A stretch of 64,000 nt of DNA from Apostichopus japonicus (lineage: Eukaryota; Echinodermata; Holothuroidea; Aspidochirotida; Stichopodidae): assembly GCF_037975245.1 (NCBI RefSeq), contig NC_092583.1, forward strand, positions 15,471,264 through 15,535,263. Reading direction: 5' to 3'. Numbering within the stretch: position 1 is the first letter of the stretch; every line of letters starts with the position of its first letter. The notes under the pieces were generated by a model, which was not told the DNA's origin, searched no databases, and saw only the letters and a list, made by a program, of their open reading frames with translations. The translations under genes and the position numbers were made by a program. This document shows positions 23,801 through 36,513 of the stretch, piece by piece.

Positions 23801-26280
23801 GGTATTGTAATGAGCTCTTTAAATCAACGATGGTTTTTGTGTTTCATTTATTATATAGAAATATATTCAGGTATGAATATTCAGGTATGAATCCCGGACT
23901 TTTATTAACAAGGGGATGTAGCTTGGGAGGGGGAGGGGGTTCTCCCTTAGAAAACAAAAAATGAAATTTTAGAAGAAAACTTGTGCATTCTGAGGTATAT
24001 ATAGGTTATAAATTACGTCTACACGCTAGGTTTGCTACGTATAATAACTAGTGTTAATACTTTCGTGGGTTGAAAATGGGGGGGGGGGGAGGTGGGGGTG
24101 GTGTACACCCCACACCCCTGGATCCGCTCTTGCATACTCTATCAATCAAAAATCAAATAAAAGGCAAATATTGAAAAAGAGGTAAAAGACTAATCAATAG
24201 AATGAGAGAGAGAGAAAAAATAGAGGAAAAGAAAAGCCAAAAATATAAACAAAACAATAATTAAACAAAAAACAAACAATACAATGAGGATTCTCATTGT
24301 TGAACCTCTCTGTGTCTATGTCTAACCTAAATTCATTCAGTTTCACCCACTTAACTGTGCAGGTATAGTTAGTGCATTGTTACGTAAAAGCAAACAGAAA
24401 AAGAAAAAGAAAAAACCAGGAAGAAAAATCGATTAGAAGGGTCTTTCTTGTTTCCAAAAATGTGCTATTTATTTGGCTTATCAGTCTAATCGCATGAAAA
24501 CGATTAAAACTTTAAATCACCACTTTATATGCAAAATAGATTCCGGGTATCGGTAAATTTGATTTGAAAGTACTACAGACCTAGAAAATGTGTGGATCTT
24601 TGCTTTAATTGCATGAGAAAAAAAGCCTGCAATGCCAGCAATCGATTATTTCGTTTGGCTTAAATATCTTATTGGCTGTATATGTATAGGAACGTAGCAT
24701 GTTGATATACAAATGTTTACCCCTCCCTCCTCCTTCCCAGGGTCGGCGAATTCGCTGCACAGGGAATAGGTTACCCCACAATTTGTGAAAAAAGGGTGCC
24801 CCCACTTATTAACAACGAATTGCCCCTTTTCGGTACAGTTCGAAATTAACCTCTTTTTTTTACTGTTTTTATTAATAAATAGTGTCCTGTTGCTATTAAA
24901 GAAAAGTTCCCATTTGTTGAACAAGGGATATAAATATGTATAATTAAAAAGTATCCCGTTGCTGAATAATTAAAAGAAAACAAGTCAAAGTTGCCTTTTT
25001 GTTAATAAACTATTCAAATACTGTAATTTGTGGTAAGGAATGTACAGATGATCCAGTTTGGAGGTAACATTATGGTTTGTCCCCTCAAATTAAAGTCACA
25101 TGCCCCCCCCCATTGAAGTCCATGCTCCAACCCCCCCCCCCCCTAATGCCCCACGTTTTACCCTATGCAGCACCCTGTGTTCCCCTTTTCTCTCTTAAAT
25201 ATGTATCATCGTGGTGACAGATAGAACTGACACGTAGTGAATCCGTTACAAGGGCGGATCAGGATTTTCAAAAAAAAGTTGATGTAGCCCTGGGCTCGTT
25301 GAAGCCGACTCCCATTCGTGGGAAGGGGTGGGAGGTATTCTGCCCCCCCCCCCAGAAAGATTACACGTTTAGGCGTAGAATGGTTCGTTCTTATCAATAT
25401 GGTCTATAATAGTCTCTACACGCAAGGTTGTGCTAAAACCTACTTATAATTTTCTGTTTGCGGGGTTGATAAAGTGTGGAGAAGCTACCTTCCCCCGGAT
25501 CAGCGCATGTACTACAATATTTGTCAAGATGAGTTTTCAAATTTGTTGACCTCTTAGTCACCTTATGGTGGAACTAACTTATCTCGTGTCATATATTATA
25601 CCTCTGTTGTTTGATATAGCTTTGCGACGTATTTATGAAATGTAGAAACAAACAAACAAACAATAATCACACTTTCGGGTCAGGAAGGTGAAACATTTTT
25701 GCTTCGGGGTTTCTCGGTCAATATTTATCCCTGGAATCGAAATAAATGGTCAAATATATCCACATTACTCTCCCTTGAGCAATGTATACCTACACGTACT
25801 GTTAATAATCTTAACGTTATGTTCCAGACAGAAACCTAACAGTATCAAGTACCTGGTGGATTCGAAACTTATAGAATGAAATTCCCAATAAATTTCTTCG
25901 AATCAACATAATTTCTGTGCCATAGGGGGGATATCTTGATTAAATTAATGGTCATTTGAACGACGTTATCTCAACATTAGTATCCAATTAAGAGAGCAAA
26001 GAATCAATACCGGGTTTGGGATATGGTTACAACCCACCATTTAGCCTAAATAGATGAAGTTCTTCCCACATATGTTCTTACTTTTCCGACACGACCTTTC
26101 AAGGAGGAAATTTGGAGTCGTGAACCCAAGAATAGATTGAGAAAGAATTAAGTTATGGAATACCTTTTGTACGGTGACTGGTATACGGCAGTCGCGATGT
26201 TGGACGTTTGTACGACACGCGCATACAATGTTTGCTGGTTTGGAATTTAAGGCCTATTCTGTTTGTGCTGTTTCCAAAGC
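20836..26280. other. intergenic, no gene seen
   Basis: Mostly AT-rich. It has scattered poly-G/C runs (near 22526, 24078, 25106, 25131 and 25345) and decayed repeat ends with GCGGATC-type words (24119, 25254). An A-rich patch lies at 24200-24430. No ORF has a recognisable domain. Confidence 0.45.
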
Positions 26281-26625
26281 AGATTGTCTTATGATAGACA
26301 ACCTGTTAGTACCCGAGTCTGGTCTCAAAATGGTACTCGAGAAAATTAATCCGTACATAATACTCGTAATTATAATTTTGTGCTCGTACGAATGGTTTTG
26401 TATTTCGTTCTCGTACCCAGGGCACTGTACTCATACTAATTGTGTTGTACACTTACTCGTACCACTTGAACAGAGTACAAGTCAGTCTATGTACTCAAAG
26501 CCTTGAACTTGTACTTGACAAATTGTACTCTAACTCTCGGACTCATGATGTTTTCAGTAGTGTTTTCTGAGTACTTTACAGTAATGAACAGTGATGTACT
26601 CATAATCAAAGCCTGATACTCGCGA
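26281..26625. repeat. degenerate GTACTC-rich repeat
   Basis: The words GTACTC, CTCGTAC and TACTCGTA recur irregularly throughout, with AGCCTTGAACTTGTACTTGACA in the middle. This looks like a decayed repeat family built on a short ACTCGT word. The ORF across it (26174-26506) is not a supported gene. Confidence 0.6.
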
Positions 26626-28692
26626 TCACCCCCCCCCACCCCCGCCTAGTGCCCCTATACCAACCCAATCCCACACGTTCTCATTAAAATTTTCCCAATT
26701 TCATTATTATCCTCGTTTTATTTCCTTCCATTTGGATGGTTATTTTTTTCTCTCCCCGCTGTCCTTATTGTGAGCTCTCTATAACAGTCATACAGTATTT
26801 GAAACCAGTCTCATTATACATAGCGAATATTTTGTTTCAACGTGTGATACACACATTTATTCAGGAATTTATTCAAAAAGTACTTAATGAATATTCATGT
26901 TTCATTTTCTTGTCAAGCATTTATAGCACATTTTAATCGAAACGTCCTCGGACAGGATCTCAATTACAGCGTGCTCACGTCAACGAGACAATTGATACTG
27001 CTATCCTTGTGAGAGGTTTTCGAGGGGATACACCCAAGATTCAATCAGTTGCCGGTATGCATCTTACACGAAGGATACTCCAACTAAATAAGAGTCATTA
27101 AAGGGATATATCTGATTTCCCATCAAGTGGTCTTCTAGTTGTCAATAACTGTTTTTTTTTAACTGGTCCATGTTCCCAAGATAAGAATAAAATTTAGTCA
27201 ATATGGTTCCGTGGCGACCATCCTCCCTCCCCCCCCCCCCCGCCTCCCGTCAAGAAAAGAGAAAAAAAATATTTGTCTGCTTCCCTAGGAAAATTGTCAG
27301 TAGTCTTTTTGTAGAGAATAGCCCCCCCCCCCCCACACACACACACACATACACCCCCTAGAAAAAACAAGTCTAGCTACGCTCTTGGTTTGATTCAATG
27401 TTCAAAGTACAAGATCATCGGTATGCATTGTTATTATACAATGAATCTTATCAATTGTCGTTATTACTGTACAAGGGGAAAGAACTTGTGATGTCAAAAC
27501 GTCAATACTTGACTTTATACATTTCAATGTGAGACTTTTGTATCAAAAGATTTCGAAACAAAAATGTGTCCAATATCAATTTTCATTTTTTGAGAAATAT
27601 CATCGGAGATAAGAGCCAGATAGAGTAAGAAAACAAAACATATTAATGCAGTCTCAACCCCTTACCTCTTACAACGAGACAAATAACTGTATGATCAAAT
27701 GACCCAGTCAAAAAAATTATCCATATTATGAAATCCCTTAAGCGATTAGATTAAAACTTGACAAACTCTATAAATCTGTGAGATTAAAATATTTCAATCA
27801 AAAAACGAGGGAACAACCGGCGAAGTGATTGATGATTCCCGATCAATACATGCTTTAACATTCCCTCAGTGTTATATACAAAGCCGCGGCGTATATCCTG
27901 TTTGTTATTCTCCCCCATCCGAGACTATTCCTTCTGTTTTTCCAACAAATATTAATCTACCAGATGAATGCCGAGCGGAATTTAAACCAGGTTCTCATCA
28001 AACACTTCATCAGAGAAGTGTTTAGATGATAAATTGATCCCTAGGCTGTATAGTATATGTACGGTATAGAGATCTTCAATCCGCACATTGTTGACATAGT
28101 CCATGGTTTCTGACTGTCTGAGGACATACGGGTATTTTGAGCACGCGTTTCTTGAATCGCCAGTATTCTAAATAACACACTGTTTTACATACGAACGAAC
28201 AATCACTCGTGTGTTTTTTCTTCTCCCTGAGTGATAAATGATATTCGTTAACATTTACAAATAATAAAGCTGATGTTAACAACTTTTCAGCATATTCAGA
28301 TGAATAACATAGCTGCAAAAAGGAAGGAATGTGCTAGTGAGGGATTTAGTCCTCGAATAACCGATCGGCAAAGTCAATACTATAGGCGAATAATCGAAGA
28401 GTATCCGTATGTTGACGTCACCATGTTCTCTTCAAGAGGATTAAACGGGTAGTTCATTAAAATGTAAAAGGGCGCGTGTGTATTATATCATAATACTGTC
28501 TTGTCTGCTTTCGTTAGGTTTTCTCTTTTTCTATAGTTTCATTTCTATAGGAATTGCCTGAAGGTGTCACAGGACGGGGCATGTCTAGTGAGGTTTTCTG
28601 GTTAGAAAAACACTGTTAGGATATGAATGCGTGCAGGGAAACAGACGCATTTAATCAGTCTTGTTTTGCTGGCATGAAAACGGTACGTTTAC
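26626..28692. other. intergenic, no gene seen
   Basis: AT-rich with poly-C runs near 26629, 27229 and 27324 and a (CA)n run at about 27336-27348. No gene is supported. Confidence 0.45.
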
Positions 28693-28722
28693 CCATGGAG
28701 CTATAAACAGATAGCTCCATGG
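28693..28722. repeat. perfect 12-bp hairpin
   Basis: CCATGGAGCTAT, a 6-nt loop AAACAG, then ATAGCTCCATGG. The outer bases are also partly complementary. It shares CCATGGAG with the hairpin at 7145. Confidence 0.8.
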
Positions 28723-28947
28723 TTTACCGGAGCAGAAAGTACAATCGGCTTTACATGACTGGTTTATCACCATTATAGCATACCGTAAACGGTATACCGT
28801 AAACCGCGCCCCCTTTATTCTTGCAGAAAAAAATCATTCGTACAGGTCTTATGCTGTTTAATGTGAAACACAGTCGTTATATATGTTGAATAATTACAAT
28901 GCATTTTGAATAGTCTTTTAGGTATACTTTAAGTACGATTATAAAGT

Positions 28948-28993
28948 CATGATCATCAATATCATCATGATCAACAATATCATCATCATCATC

Positions 28994-29024
<31 letters not shown>

Positions 29025-29030
29025 TCATTG
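28948..29030. repeat. (ATC)n microsatellite
   Basis: Interrupted CAT/ATC triplets cover about 80 bp, ending 90 bp before the transposon. Confidence 0.9.
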
Positions 29031-29134
29031 CAGTATTCTGTCAACCGATTTTGCTTGATGACGTCACGTTCAATAAATAAATATATTCATATCGAGTCTT
29101 CAAGAATGAAGTAGAGTTTAAAGAGGCGTGGTCG

Positions 29135-29217
29135 TGACGTAGTGGCTTTTAGAATATTTCTTCTGGACGTCAGAGTTTGGTACAGTACATTTCTCTGACG
29201 TCACGAAGGTGACGTCA
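29135..29217 (+). promoter_or_regulatory. CRE-like cluster at the transposon left end
   Basis: Two perfect TGACGTCA palindromes (29196-29203, 29210-29217), a GGACGTCA (29165-29172) and a TGACGT (29135-29140) lie within 85 bp just inside the left TIR, upstream of the transposase. TGACGTCA is the consensus site of CREB/ATF bZIP factors. A promoter role is an inference. Confidence 0.55.
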
Positions 29218-30284
29218 CTCAGTACTTTTACGAATGATCACCGCGACGAACATCGGCAACTTTCTCCTGTATGCAGTCTGCTACATGTACAGTTTCATAT
29301 AGGGAAAGCCCAGTACACAATGAAGGGAGTGACTGTTTTATTGACAATAGGCTACCGTGAATTAGATATTTAAAGCGGAAATTAAAAGAACGGAGGTCAA
29401 CATCGGTTCTTCTTTCCGACGCTTTGATGAGTGGGTTCGACGGAAAAAAAAGGCTTCGAGACGAAACGAGGTGAATTTAAAGAAAGTCGAGGGATAGGTG
29501 ACAAAGACCTAACGGTTTCCTCAACACATTGTGGACACCTCCTTGAATGTCATCTCACTGCATGTCGTTTTTGCTGGTAAGTGCGTAACTTTCAGCATGC
29601 ATAAACTTTTAAAAATGTTTGATATGCCTAGGTCCTCCAACCATATGTGAACAAGTCATACATTGATGTAGGCCTATAACTGAAAGTCAATTGCTTTCTC
29701 TCGATCAAGGTGAAGCAAGTACATACAGTATTCCAAGAACCTTTCAAATAATTGATTAGGAATAGGCTCATGCCTAATTTTCGTTGCTAAAGCCTCGAGG
29801 CCTAACTTCTTTGTGTAGGTTTTATTCTGTCAAGGGACCTCTTTGGACTTATTTTTAGTTATGGGCAATATCAGCATTGATTTACCTCTATGATGAACTG
29901 AAGTAGTGCCAGGGCTTTATTTTCTCAGTTTGAAACTTGTAAGATTGTATCTGAGGACAGTTTACCCTCTCATCATGAGAACAGGTGTAAAATATGTTTA
30001 GATCGAACTTGAGGTTTCCCCCTCCCACACAAGATATATTCACGTTGAAGATATATTCTAATTAGTAGGAGTTGTATGTGGATCACCAGTTAACTACAAG
30101 TTTGCATGATAAATTGCCTAGCTGGTTGTATTCAATTGCTGGAGTCACATCAGACCAAAGTTGATGAAGACTTATACATAAAAACATGTTGTTCTGTTAA
30201 GTAGCCTAAGTGGTGTGAGTGAAATTTGTGCTTTGACAGCCCTTGCAACTGCTTGTTTTTGTTACACTTTGTTGAAGGTCGTTT

Positions 30285-33156
30285 CACAGTGATGAAGAAG
30301 GTATTGCAGCCCTATCCCATGGTGAAGAAGAACTATTGTGTATTGATGAAGGGTGAGTATATAGTAAAGACTATCACATAGTTACTCTATGGAAGTTTCT
30401 ATGGATACAGTTATCAGTGTAATTTAAATGGAATATAACTTGCAAGTTAACAGTGCTGTACAGTGTTGAGCCATCCATAGGCTACTGTCAAGTGAGGAAC
30501 TATTTTCATTCTCATTTAAAGTTTCAAGAAAAGAAGAAGAAAATCAGTTAGAGTAAGCTAAGCTAAGGCCTACGGTTTCATGTATGACCTATTCCATAGT
30601 GAAGTTGGGGTATACATCCTGCTTAAATACTCTGCTAAATGTGGTTTATTAGGTCAACAATTTTGGCCATTGAAAATTCCTATATTCCATGCTTTACCAG
30701 AACTATACAAAATATTCATTACAATCTTCCCTGCCTATAGCAAATTCCACCAAGAGTACCCTGTTTTAGGCAAAAACAACACGGGAGATTGAATATCTAC
30801 AGGTGTAGGTAATGCTAGCCATACTGAACGCCCCTTTGCACAAATTCATGATGAAACACACTGTACTATTTCAGTGGTCAAGCCAAATTTGTCTTCACAC
30901 AGGCAAGTACTGTATTGTTGGCCATTATAGCACTTGTGTCTACAACCATGTGGTGATTGTCAATTAATTAGGTGTACTCAAGGATAATTCCTAGTGCCAG
31001 TACTTGCCAATTTGGGGAAGTTTGTGCTATCAAGTAACAAAGTATTAATGCTCAAGTGAATTTTGAGGAGGAATCTTTGCCATGTTAAATAATTCACTGG
31101 TTCGTGAATTTCTTTGTCAGGTTTTCAAAAGTAGCTCTAAATTTTGGCATGTCAACATGGGGAGAAAGGCCATAAGAGGGGGGGGGTTGTTAGGAATATA
31201 AATATTTTGCAAGAGAAGAATGCTGAGTTTAAGAGTTATTCTTCTTTCTGAAGCTGACCTTGGTTGTTGTGCTTCAAACTTGCTACAAGAGAACATGATA
31301 CATGTGAAAACAGAGGTTACCCCTGGCCCCCACAATATCTCCCTATTTTATGCCCCTTGCATGTCAAGTATACCACACTGCCCCCCCCCACCCCACAAAA
31401 AAAAATACAGATACCATGACTGAACTGTTGTGCCTCTGCACTTACATTACAGTACTGATGCAAATAGGCGTCAATAATCTATTACTAATATACCTGTTGA
31501 CTGAATTTTTGGATTTTCTTTTCCCAGAGAATTACTCAATAATGAAACTGTAGGGAGTGAGGTGTTCCCCTAGAGCTTGAGATGGACTCCTCAGAAATAC
31601 AGAGTGAAGAGTCTCTTCCAGATAACTACCCCTCAGGGGAAACTCTTGGTATAATTGAGGAAGCGAAATGTTTTGTATCTATAAACAAATTGTTAGAACT
31701 GCTGAAGTTAATACATGGGGAGTACTGCACACACACTAACTGTACTAAAATAATATCTTATCAATGGAGTGCTATTGGTACAGCAATGATTTTTTCTTGG
31801 AAGTGTGAAGATGGCCGGCCATGTGTGTGTAAAATAGTACTCACAAAACAGATTTTGTGGTATCTTTTCAGGTAACATTCAAATTTCGTCAGCTGTAACC
31901 ATTTCAGGAAACAAGTATTCTAAAATGGCTTTGTATTTTAAAGTTTCCAATTTTTGTGTGTGTAAGCAACACAACATTTCTACGTGTTCAAAGGTTGTAT
32001 GTAACTCCAGCTGTTACAGCTACTTGGCAGAAGGTCCAAAAGGCAGAATTCTGCAAACTTAAAGACAGAGGTTTATGTGTAGCAGGAGATGCTAGAACAG
32101 AATCCCTTGGGCATTGTGCCCAATACTGTACTTACAGCTTCATGGATGAAGATTCTTAAAAAATGTTGCATTTAGAGGTAGTTGATGTTAGGGAAGTAGG
32201 GGGGAAAGTCCAAACATGGAAAGAGTTGGATTTGAGAGAGGATTGGATTTTCTAATGAAATAATTAAAAATCTGTGAAGTAGTGACAGATGCCCATGTTC
32301 TGATAAAGGCACTGCTAAAAAAGTGTACAATATATGATGGAATTTCTCATCAAGTGGATGTTTGGCATGGGGCAAAGAACCTTGTCTGGAAACTCTCTAA
32401 CGTAGCAAATGCCAAAGAGAACACTGATCTGCACTTATGTATGCCTGCTATAACGTAATCATTTCTGGTACTCCACTAAAGAGTGCGGCGGTAATGATAT
32501 CAAAATCAAGTCAATTTGCTGTCACTTCTTCACCACATTGTAGACGAACACCAGTGGTTGTTGTCAATTGATGGTACACCAGGTGAATGTAGTCATCACC
32601 ACTTATGTGAAAACGACCATAGTAAGCCATATCTAAAGAAGGGATCACCGTCACATGAAGCCCTTAGGTCTCTCATACTCAAGAAGCAATTTCTGAACAC
32701 TTTTCCATATTACAAAATTTCAAGCAAACTGGTTCTCTTGAATCATTTCACAATCATATGCTAATGTATGCCAATAAACGTTGTGCTTATTCTTATGATG
32801 GAGATGTAACTAGAATGCTACTGGCTGCTATTGATCACAACTATCACATTGAACGAGCATATGGTTCAACTGTTGATGGCTAACCAATGTATCGGGCAAA
32901 GTATAGTAAAAGATCAAAACAATGGGCACCTCAAAAATTGCCTAAGGCTTTTGGTTACATTCCTGAATTGATGAAAACTGTCTTTCTGCTCAGACAAGAG
33001 AATCAGTGCCATTTATCGGCCAGAGTAGGCCTACCTGAAGATCACCCAAAAATCATCAAACCAAATATTAGCAGCGCTCCAAAGCCTAGTATGAGTGTTT
33101 TACTTGCACAGTACCAGTCTAGATTTGCAAGTTCAGCTGACATGGGGCATTCCTAA
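30285..33156 (+). pseudogene. Kolobok-type transposase, broken (copy 1)
   Basis: A 5' exon ending DEGG|GTGAGT at 30352 joins in frame to 31528 (acceptor TTTTCCCAG). The frame then stops at CCCTAG and resumes as the 97-codon ORF at 31582. Later blocks lie in changing frames: GNIQISSAVTISGNKYSKMA, TTFLRVQRLYVTPAVTATWQ with GDARTESLGHCAQYCTY (31956-32159), SPNMERVGFERGLDFLM, VVTDAHVLIKALLKK and HQVDVWHGAKNLVWKL (about 32210-32420), RNHFWYSTKECGGND, LESFHNHMLMYANKR and AAIDHNYHIERAYG (to 32880). The order GDxR, TDAH, DVWHGAKN is the acidic-residue layout of this transposase family as I know it. At least three frameshifts and several stops make it inactive. An upstream donor (GTAAGT, 29577) suggests a further 5' exon. 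Confidence 0.82.
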
Positions 33157-34400
33157 GCTACAATGGTTAATTAAGGAAACGGAATGCAGTTTTATTTCAC
33201 TTGAATTTTTATTGATTAGCACTCTTAATGGCTCGAAGAGATGTTACATAAAGTTAAGTCTTGATGTGTGCTAAATTTACTAGTTATTTAAAGACTCCCT
33301 ACTTTACTTGTTCATTTGATTTAAATCCACTTTAATATTACTATGTTACAAGTCAAGCAAAGCATGTTCTTTGATTTTCATGTCAAAAACAGAGCCCTTG
33401 GATTACATTCAATACCATTTTATACTTGTAACACACTTGATGCCTTAAAGTCTAAAGTATTGCCACTGAGTTTTGCATGCATCTGAGGTGGCAAACTGCA
33501 GTCTTATCCAGTGGTGAGTAGCATTTAGTCAGAACTTCTATCTAGACTAAGAACATATTATTGTAATGGTTAAACATGCAGGTGAATGGGGCTTTTAGTA
33601 GGGTTATGATGTTCTAGTATCTTTGTTAGACTACCTACTGTAGTCCAGCCCCTGTAATAGATGAAACTTGGCTGTTTAAGAGGTCATTTATCAAAATTAA
33701 AAGTAGTACAATCTTGGCAACTTGGTCTGATAGTATTCATGGTTTTTAACTGTCTATAACACATCACAATGGCTGTGATAATACTTCATTTTTGAGAGAA
33801 AGAAAAGAGAATACATTGTCATCAACTATATTTGAACTTTTATACCTTTATTTGGAGTGCTCACATCTGTATTATTTGGATCTGCATTTGCTATTTGTCA
33901 CCTACAGGTACATTCTAACTTTTTCCCCTGATTGTGTCGTTTCATACCTTTCAAAACATGAAATAAATATTTTACCTTTCAGCATAATTTGCAAACTTCT
34001 TTCACTCCTTGGAAGAACAATAACACCCCTTCCCCTCCACCCTGCTTAGGTTACCACTCTCTATAAACTTGAAAACAATGAAATAATCAGTTAACATTCA
34101 ACAATGTTTCACTGCTTGGAGTAACAAAAACTCCTCCCACAGCCCCACCCACCATCATCCCACATAGGTTACTACTGTCTATAAACAAACGAAAGAAATT
34201 ACCATCACTCTACCAAAGGTTGTTGATAGGATTGAAATCCCTATCACAAACCATGAAGTAATCAGTTTACCTTCAACAATGTTGCACTTCTTGGAGTAAC
34301 AGTAACCCCTCACCCCTCCCCCCCCCTGCTCTTCCCCCATCACCCCACTCTTATCACTATCACTGTGCCAATATGGTTTCTTTTCAAATTGTTTTCTCTC
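33157..34400. other. spacer between the transposon's two genes
   Basis: Noncoding. It includes three diverged copies of a segment with CTTGGAGTAACA, C-rich runs and GGTTAC.ACT (about 33955-34370). Convergent transcripts of the two genes would end around here. Confidence 0.55.
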
Positions 34401-34928
34401 TTAATCGATGAGGTTGTTGCCAGGATTGAATCCTACATATTGTCCGTCTACAGATGGAAATCTTTCCCTTATCTCTGAGATGCAACAGGATGGCAATACC
34501 ATTCTATTTCCTCTACCTAGGCGACCAAACTTCCAGTAAATAAAATTTCTGTAAGCATAATGTCTGTAGTTCCTGTTGGTTCTGTTTTCTTCCAAAGCAA
34601 GATCATCCTCTCGCATGCGCATATTTACACCCAAGATGTGTGCATTAAGGCAAATATCACTAAATGCATCCGAGTAAGTTACACATTGTTGCACCCTGTT
34701 TGTGCAACACTTCTTTTCCACATCAGTTAGCATCTCTACACATTGCAGACATTTCACGAGAAGCAGTCACTTCCTCAGTTTGGTTTGGCACAGTGAGATC
34801 ACTGTGAGCATCTGGGTTTCTGAGGAGCTCTACTGCAACCTGCTCTAACTGTTCTCATGACAACCCTTGTACATCTGTTGGACAATTGAAAACAGCTTGT
34901 TTATTTCTTCAGTACAATCATGAACATA

Positions 34929-35154
34929 TTAAGGGATAGCAGGGCAATTGGCTGCTAGTAAAATTGCAGAATATTTTTTGGGGTCAAACTCACTACCTCA
35001 TAACACTCTGAATGGTGAAATTTTGAATTTTTGGTATTTTGTGAATGCATGTGGAACACAGCAGAGTGAATGATGCAATCATGGCACTATTTATGAGCTA
35101 TTTCATTCCACAAAAATGTCACATTTTCAGCCACTGGAATATCCCTTTAAGAAA
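34929..35154. repeat. possible nested TTAA element inside the transposon
   Basis: The left end TTAAGGGATA (34929) and the right end TATCCCTTTAA (35144-35154) are inverted and TTAA-bounded. They enclose about 220 bp in the inter-exon region of the minus gene. Only about 10 bp of each end agrees, so this is weak. A similar end, ACTGGAATGTCCCTTTAA, occurs alone at about 57942-57959. Confidence 0.3.
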
Positions 35155-36253
35155 GAATTGAACACAAACATTTCATTTGATTTCATACCAAAAAATTCGG
35201 ACTGCAGCCATTCACGTGAAACAAAACATAATACTCATCTTGATAGATAACTAGTTTGGTTATCATTGAAAGAGACAAAATGTGGTTTTCTTTGATTTCA
35301 CAAAGACTGACATTCCTCAGAAGCTATACTTTCATTTTCTAATCTTTATTTACTTAAAACCTTGAAATCTGACATATTTTGGAATGTTAAATTTTTATCT
35401 GGAAATGTATTATGAGTTTGAATTTCATTAAACATTAATATTTTGAATGAATATCTGGTGTGGATAAATTATTTTGGGATTATGAATGGGGGGGGGGGGT
35501 GGTTCAGCCCAATCATCATGCATGGTGACATCACATAGTTTGCTTCTGTTAGGGAACTTCATAAACCTGTAATATTGGCTGCAATCTGAATATCACTCTC
35601 TGGAGATTTCAAGGTGTGTCTGACACTAAGGTGTCCAACTGCACCAATGTATGTGTGACAATATTCTTTGTTATAAGAATTCGGTACAACATAAATTATA
35701 AATAGAAAAATAAGCAAATATTGGTCTTGATAACAGTGGGCACAGTTGCACATTGTAACATCAACTTGTACAACATTGTATTATATGCATCATAAAATCT
35801 GGACAAATTTTGGTCTGATAACATTGGCAGTTGCCCATTGTGACATAACCTTGTACTACGGTACATTATTATATGCATCATAATCTGCATATGTATGATT
35901 TTTGTGGTCTATGATCATCAACGTAATGTCAATATTTAGTAAAGTGGAAAGTGTGTGCTATGCCAACCTGAAGTTGAGATTCATTGTTGTTTGAAGCCAC
36001 ATTCTGCTACCCAGGTGCACTATCATCTTCACCTGCTGCATGCTCATTTGGTGAGACCTCACTATCACCAGTGTCTGACAAATCCTGTATAAAGAAAAAA
36101 AATCAAAAGACACTTATGAATGCTACATTTCTAGCATGGCTTGCTTTGAGCCTGTTTGAGTGTAGATATCAGATGACGATGCTCTAGATATCATTATATA
36201 TGGGCTTTAATCTGTCAGGACAGTTGTTATTCATACAGAGTATAGCTCCCCTG

Positions 36254-36513
36254 CTCGCACCCCACAGTAAAGAATCACTGCTGTGCGTACAGTATTATAC
36301 CAGCAATACCCCTTTAGTACTAGATTCTTACCAGGTTTGTATCAGGGCTTGCCATGCTGGTCACAACCATCCCCTAATCCCTGACTCGCACCCCACGGTA
36401 TATAACCACTGCTGTATCTAAAGTACTTTACCAGCTTAATCCTATAGTCCTAGATTATTACCATGTTTGTATCAGGGCTTGCCATGCTGGTCACAACCAT
36501 CCCCTAATCCCAC
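36254..36513. repeat. internal ~131-bp tandem duplication
   Basis: The CTCGCACCCCAC to ACAACCATCCCCTAATCCC block occurs twice (starts 36254 and 36385) with some divergence. It lies in the exon A to B interval of the minus gene. The same duplication is in copy 2 at +8568. Confidence 0.85.

Noticed and set aside
28693-28722. Helitron 3' end
   Set aside because: The hairpin is not followed within about 12 nt by the CTRR terminus that Helitrons require.
34401-34757. Interpreting the ballast-like ORF as part of a host P2X7 receptor gene
   Set aside because: No P2X channel exons are present. The ORF sits inside the transposon boundaries and is duplicated with it.
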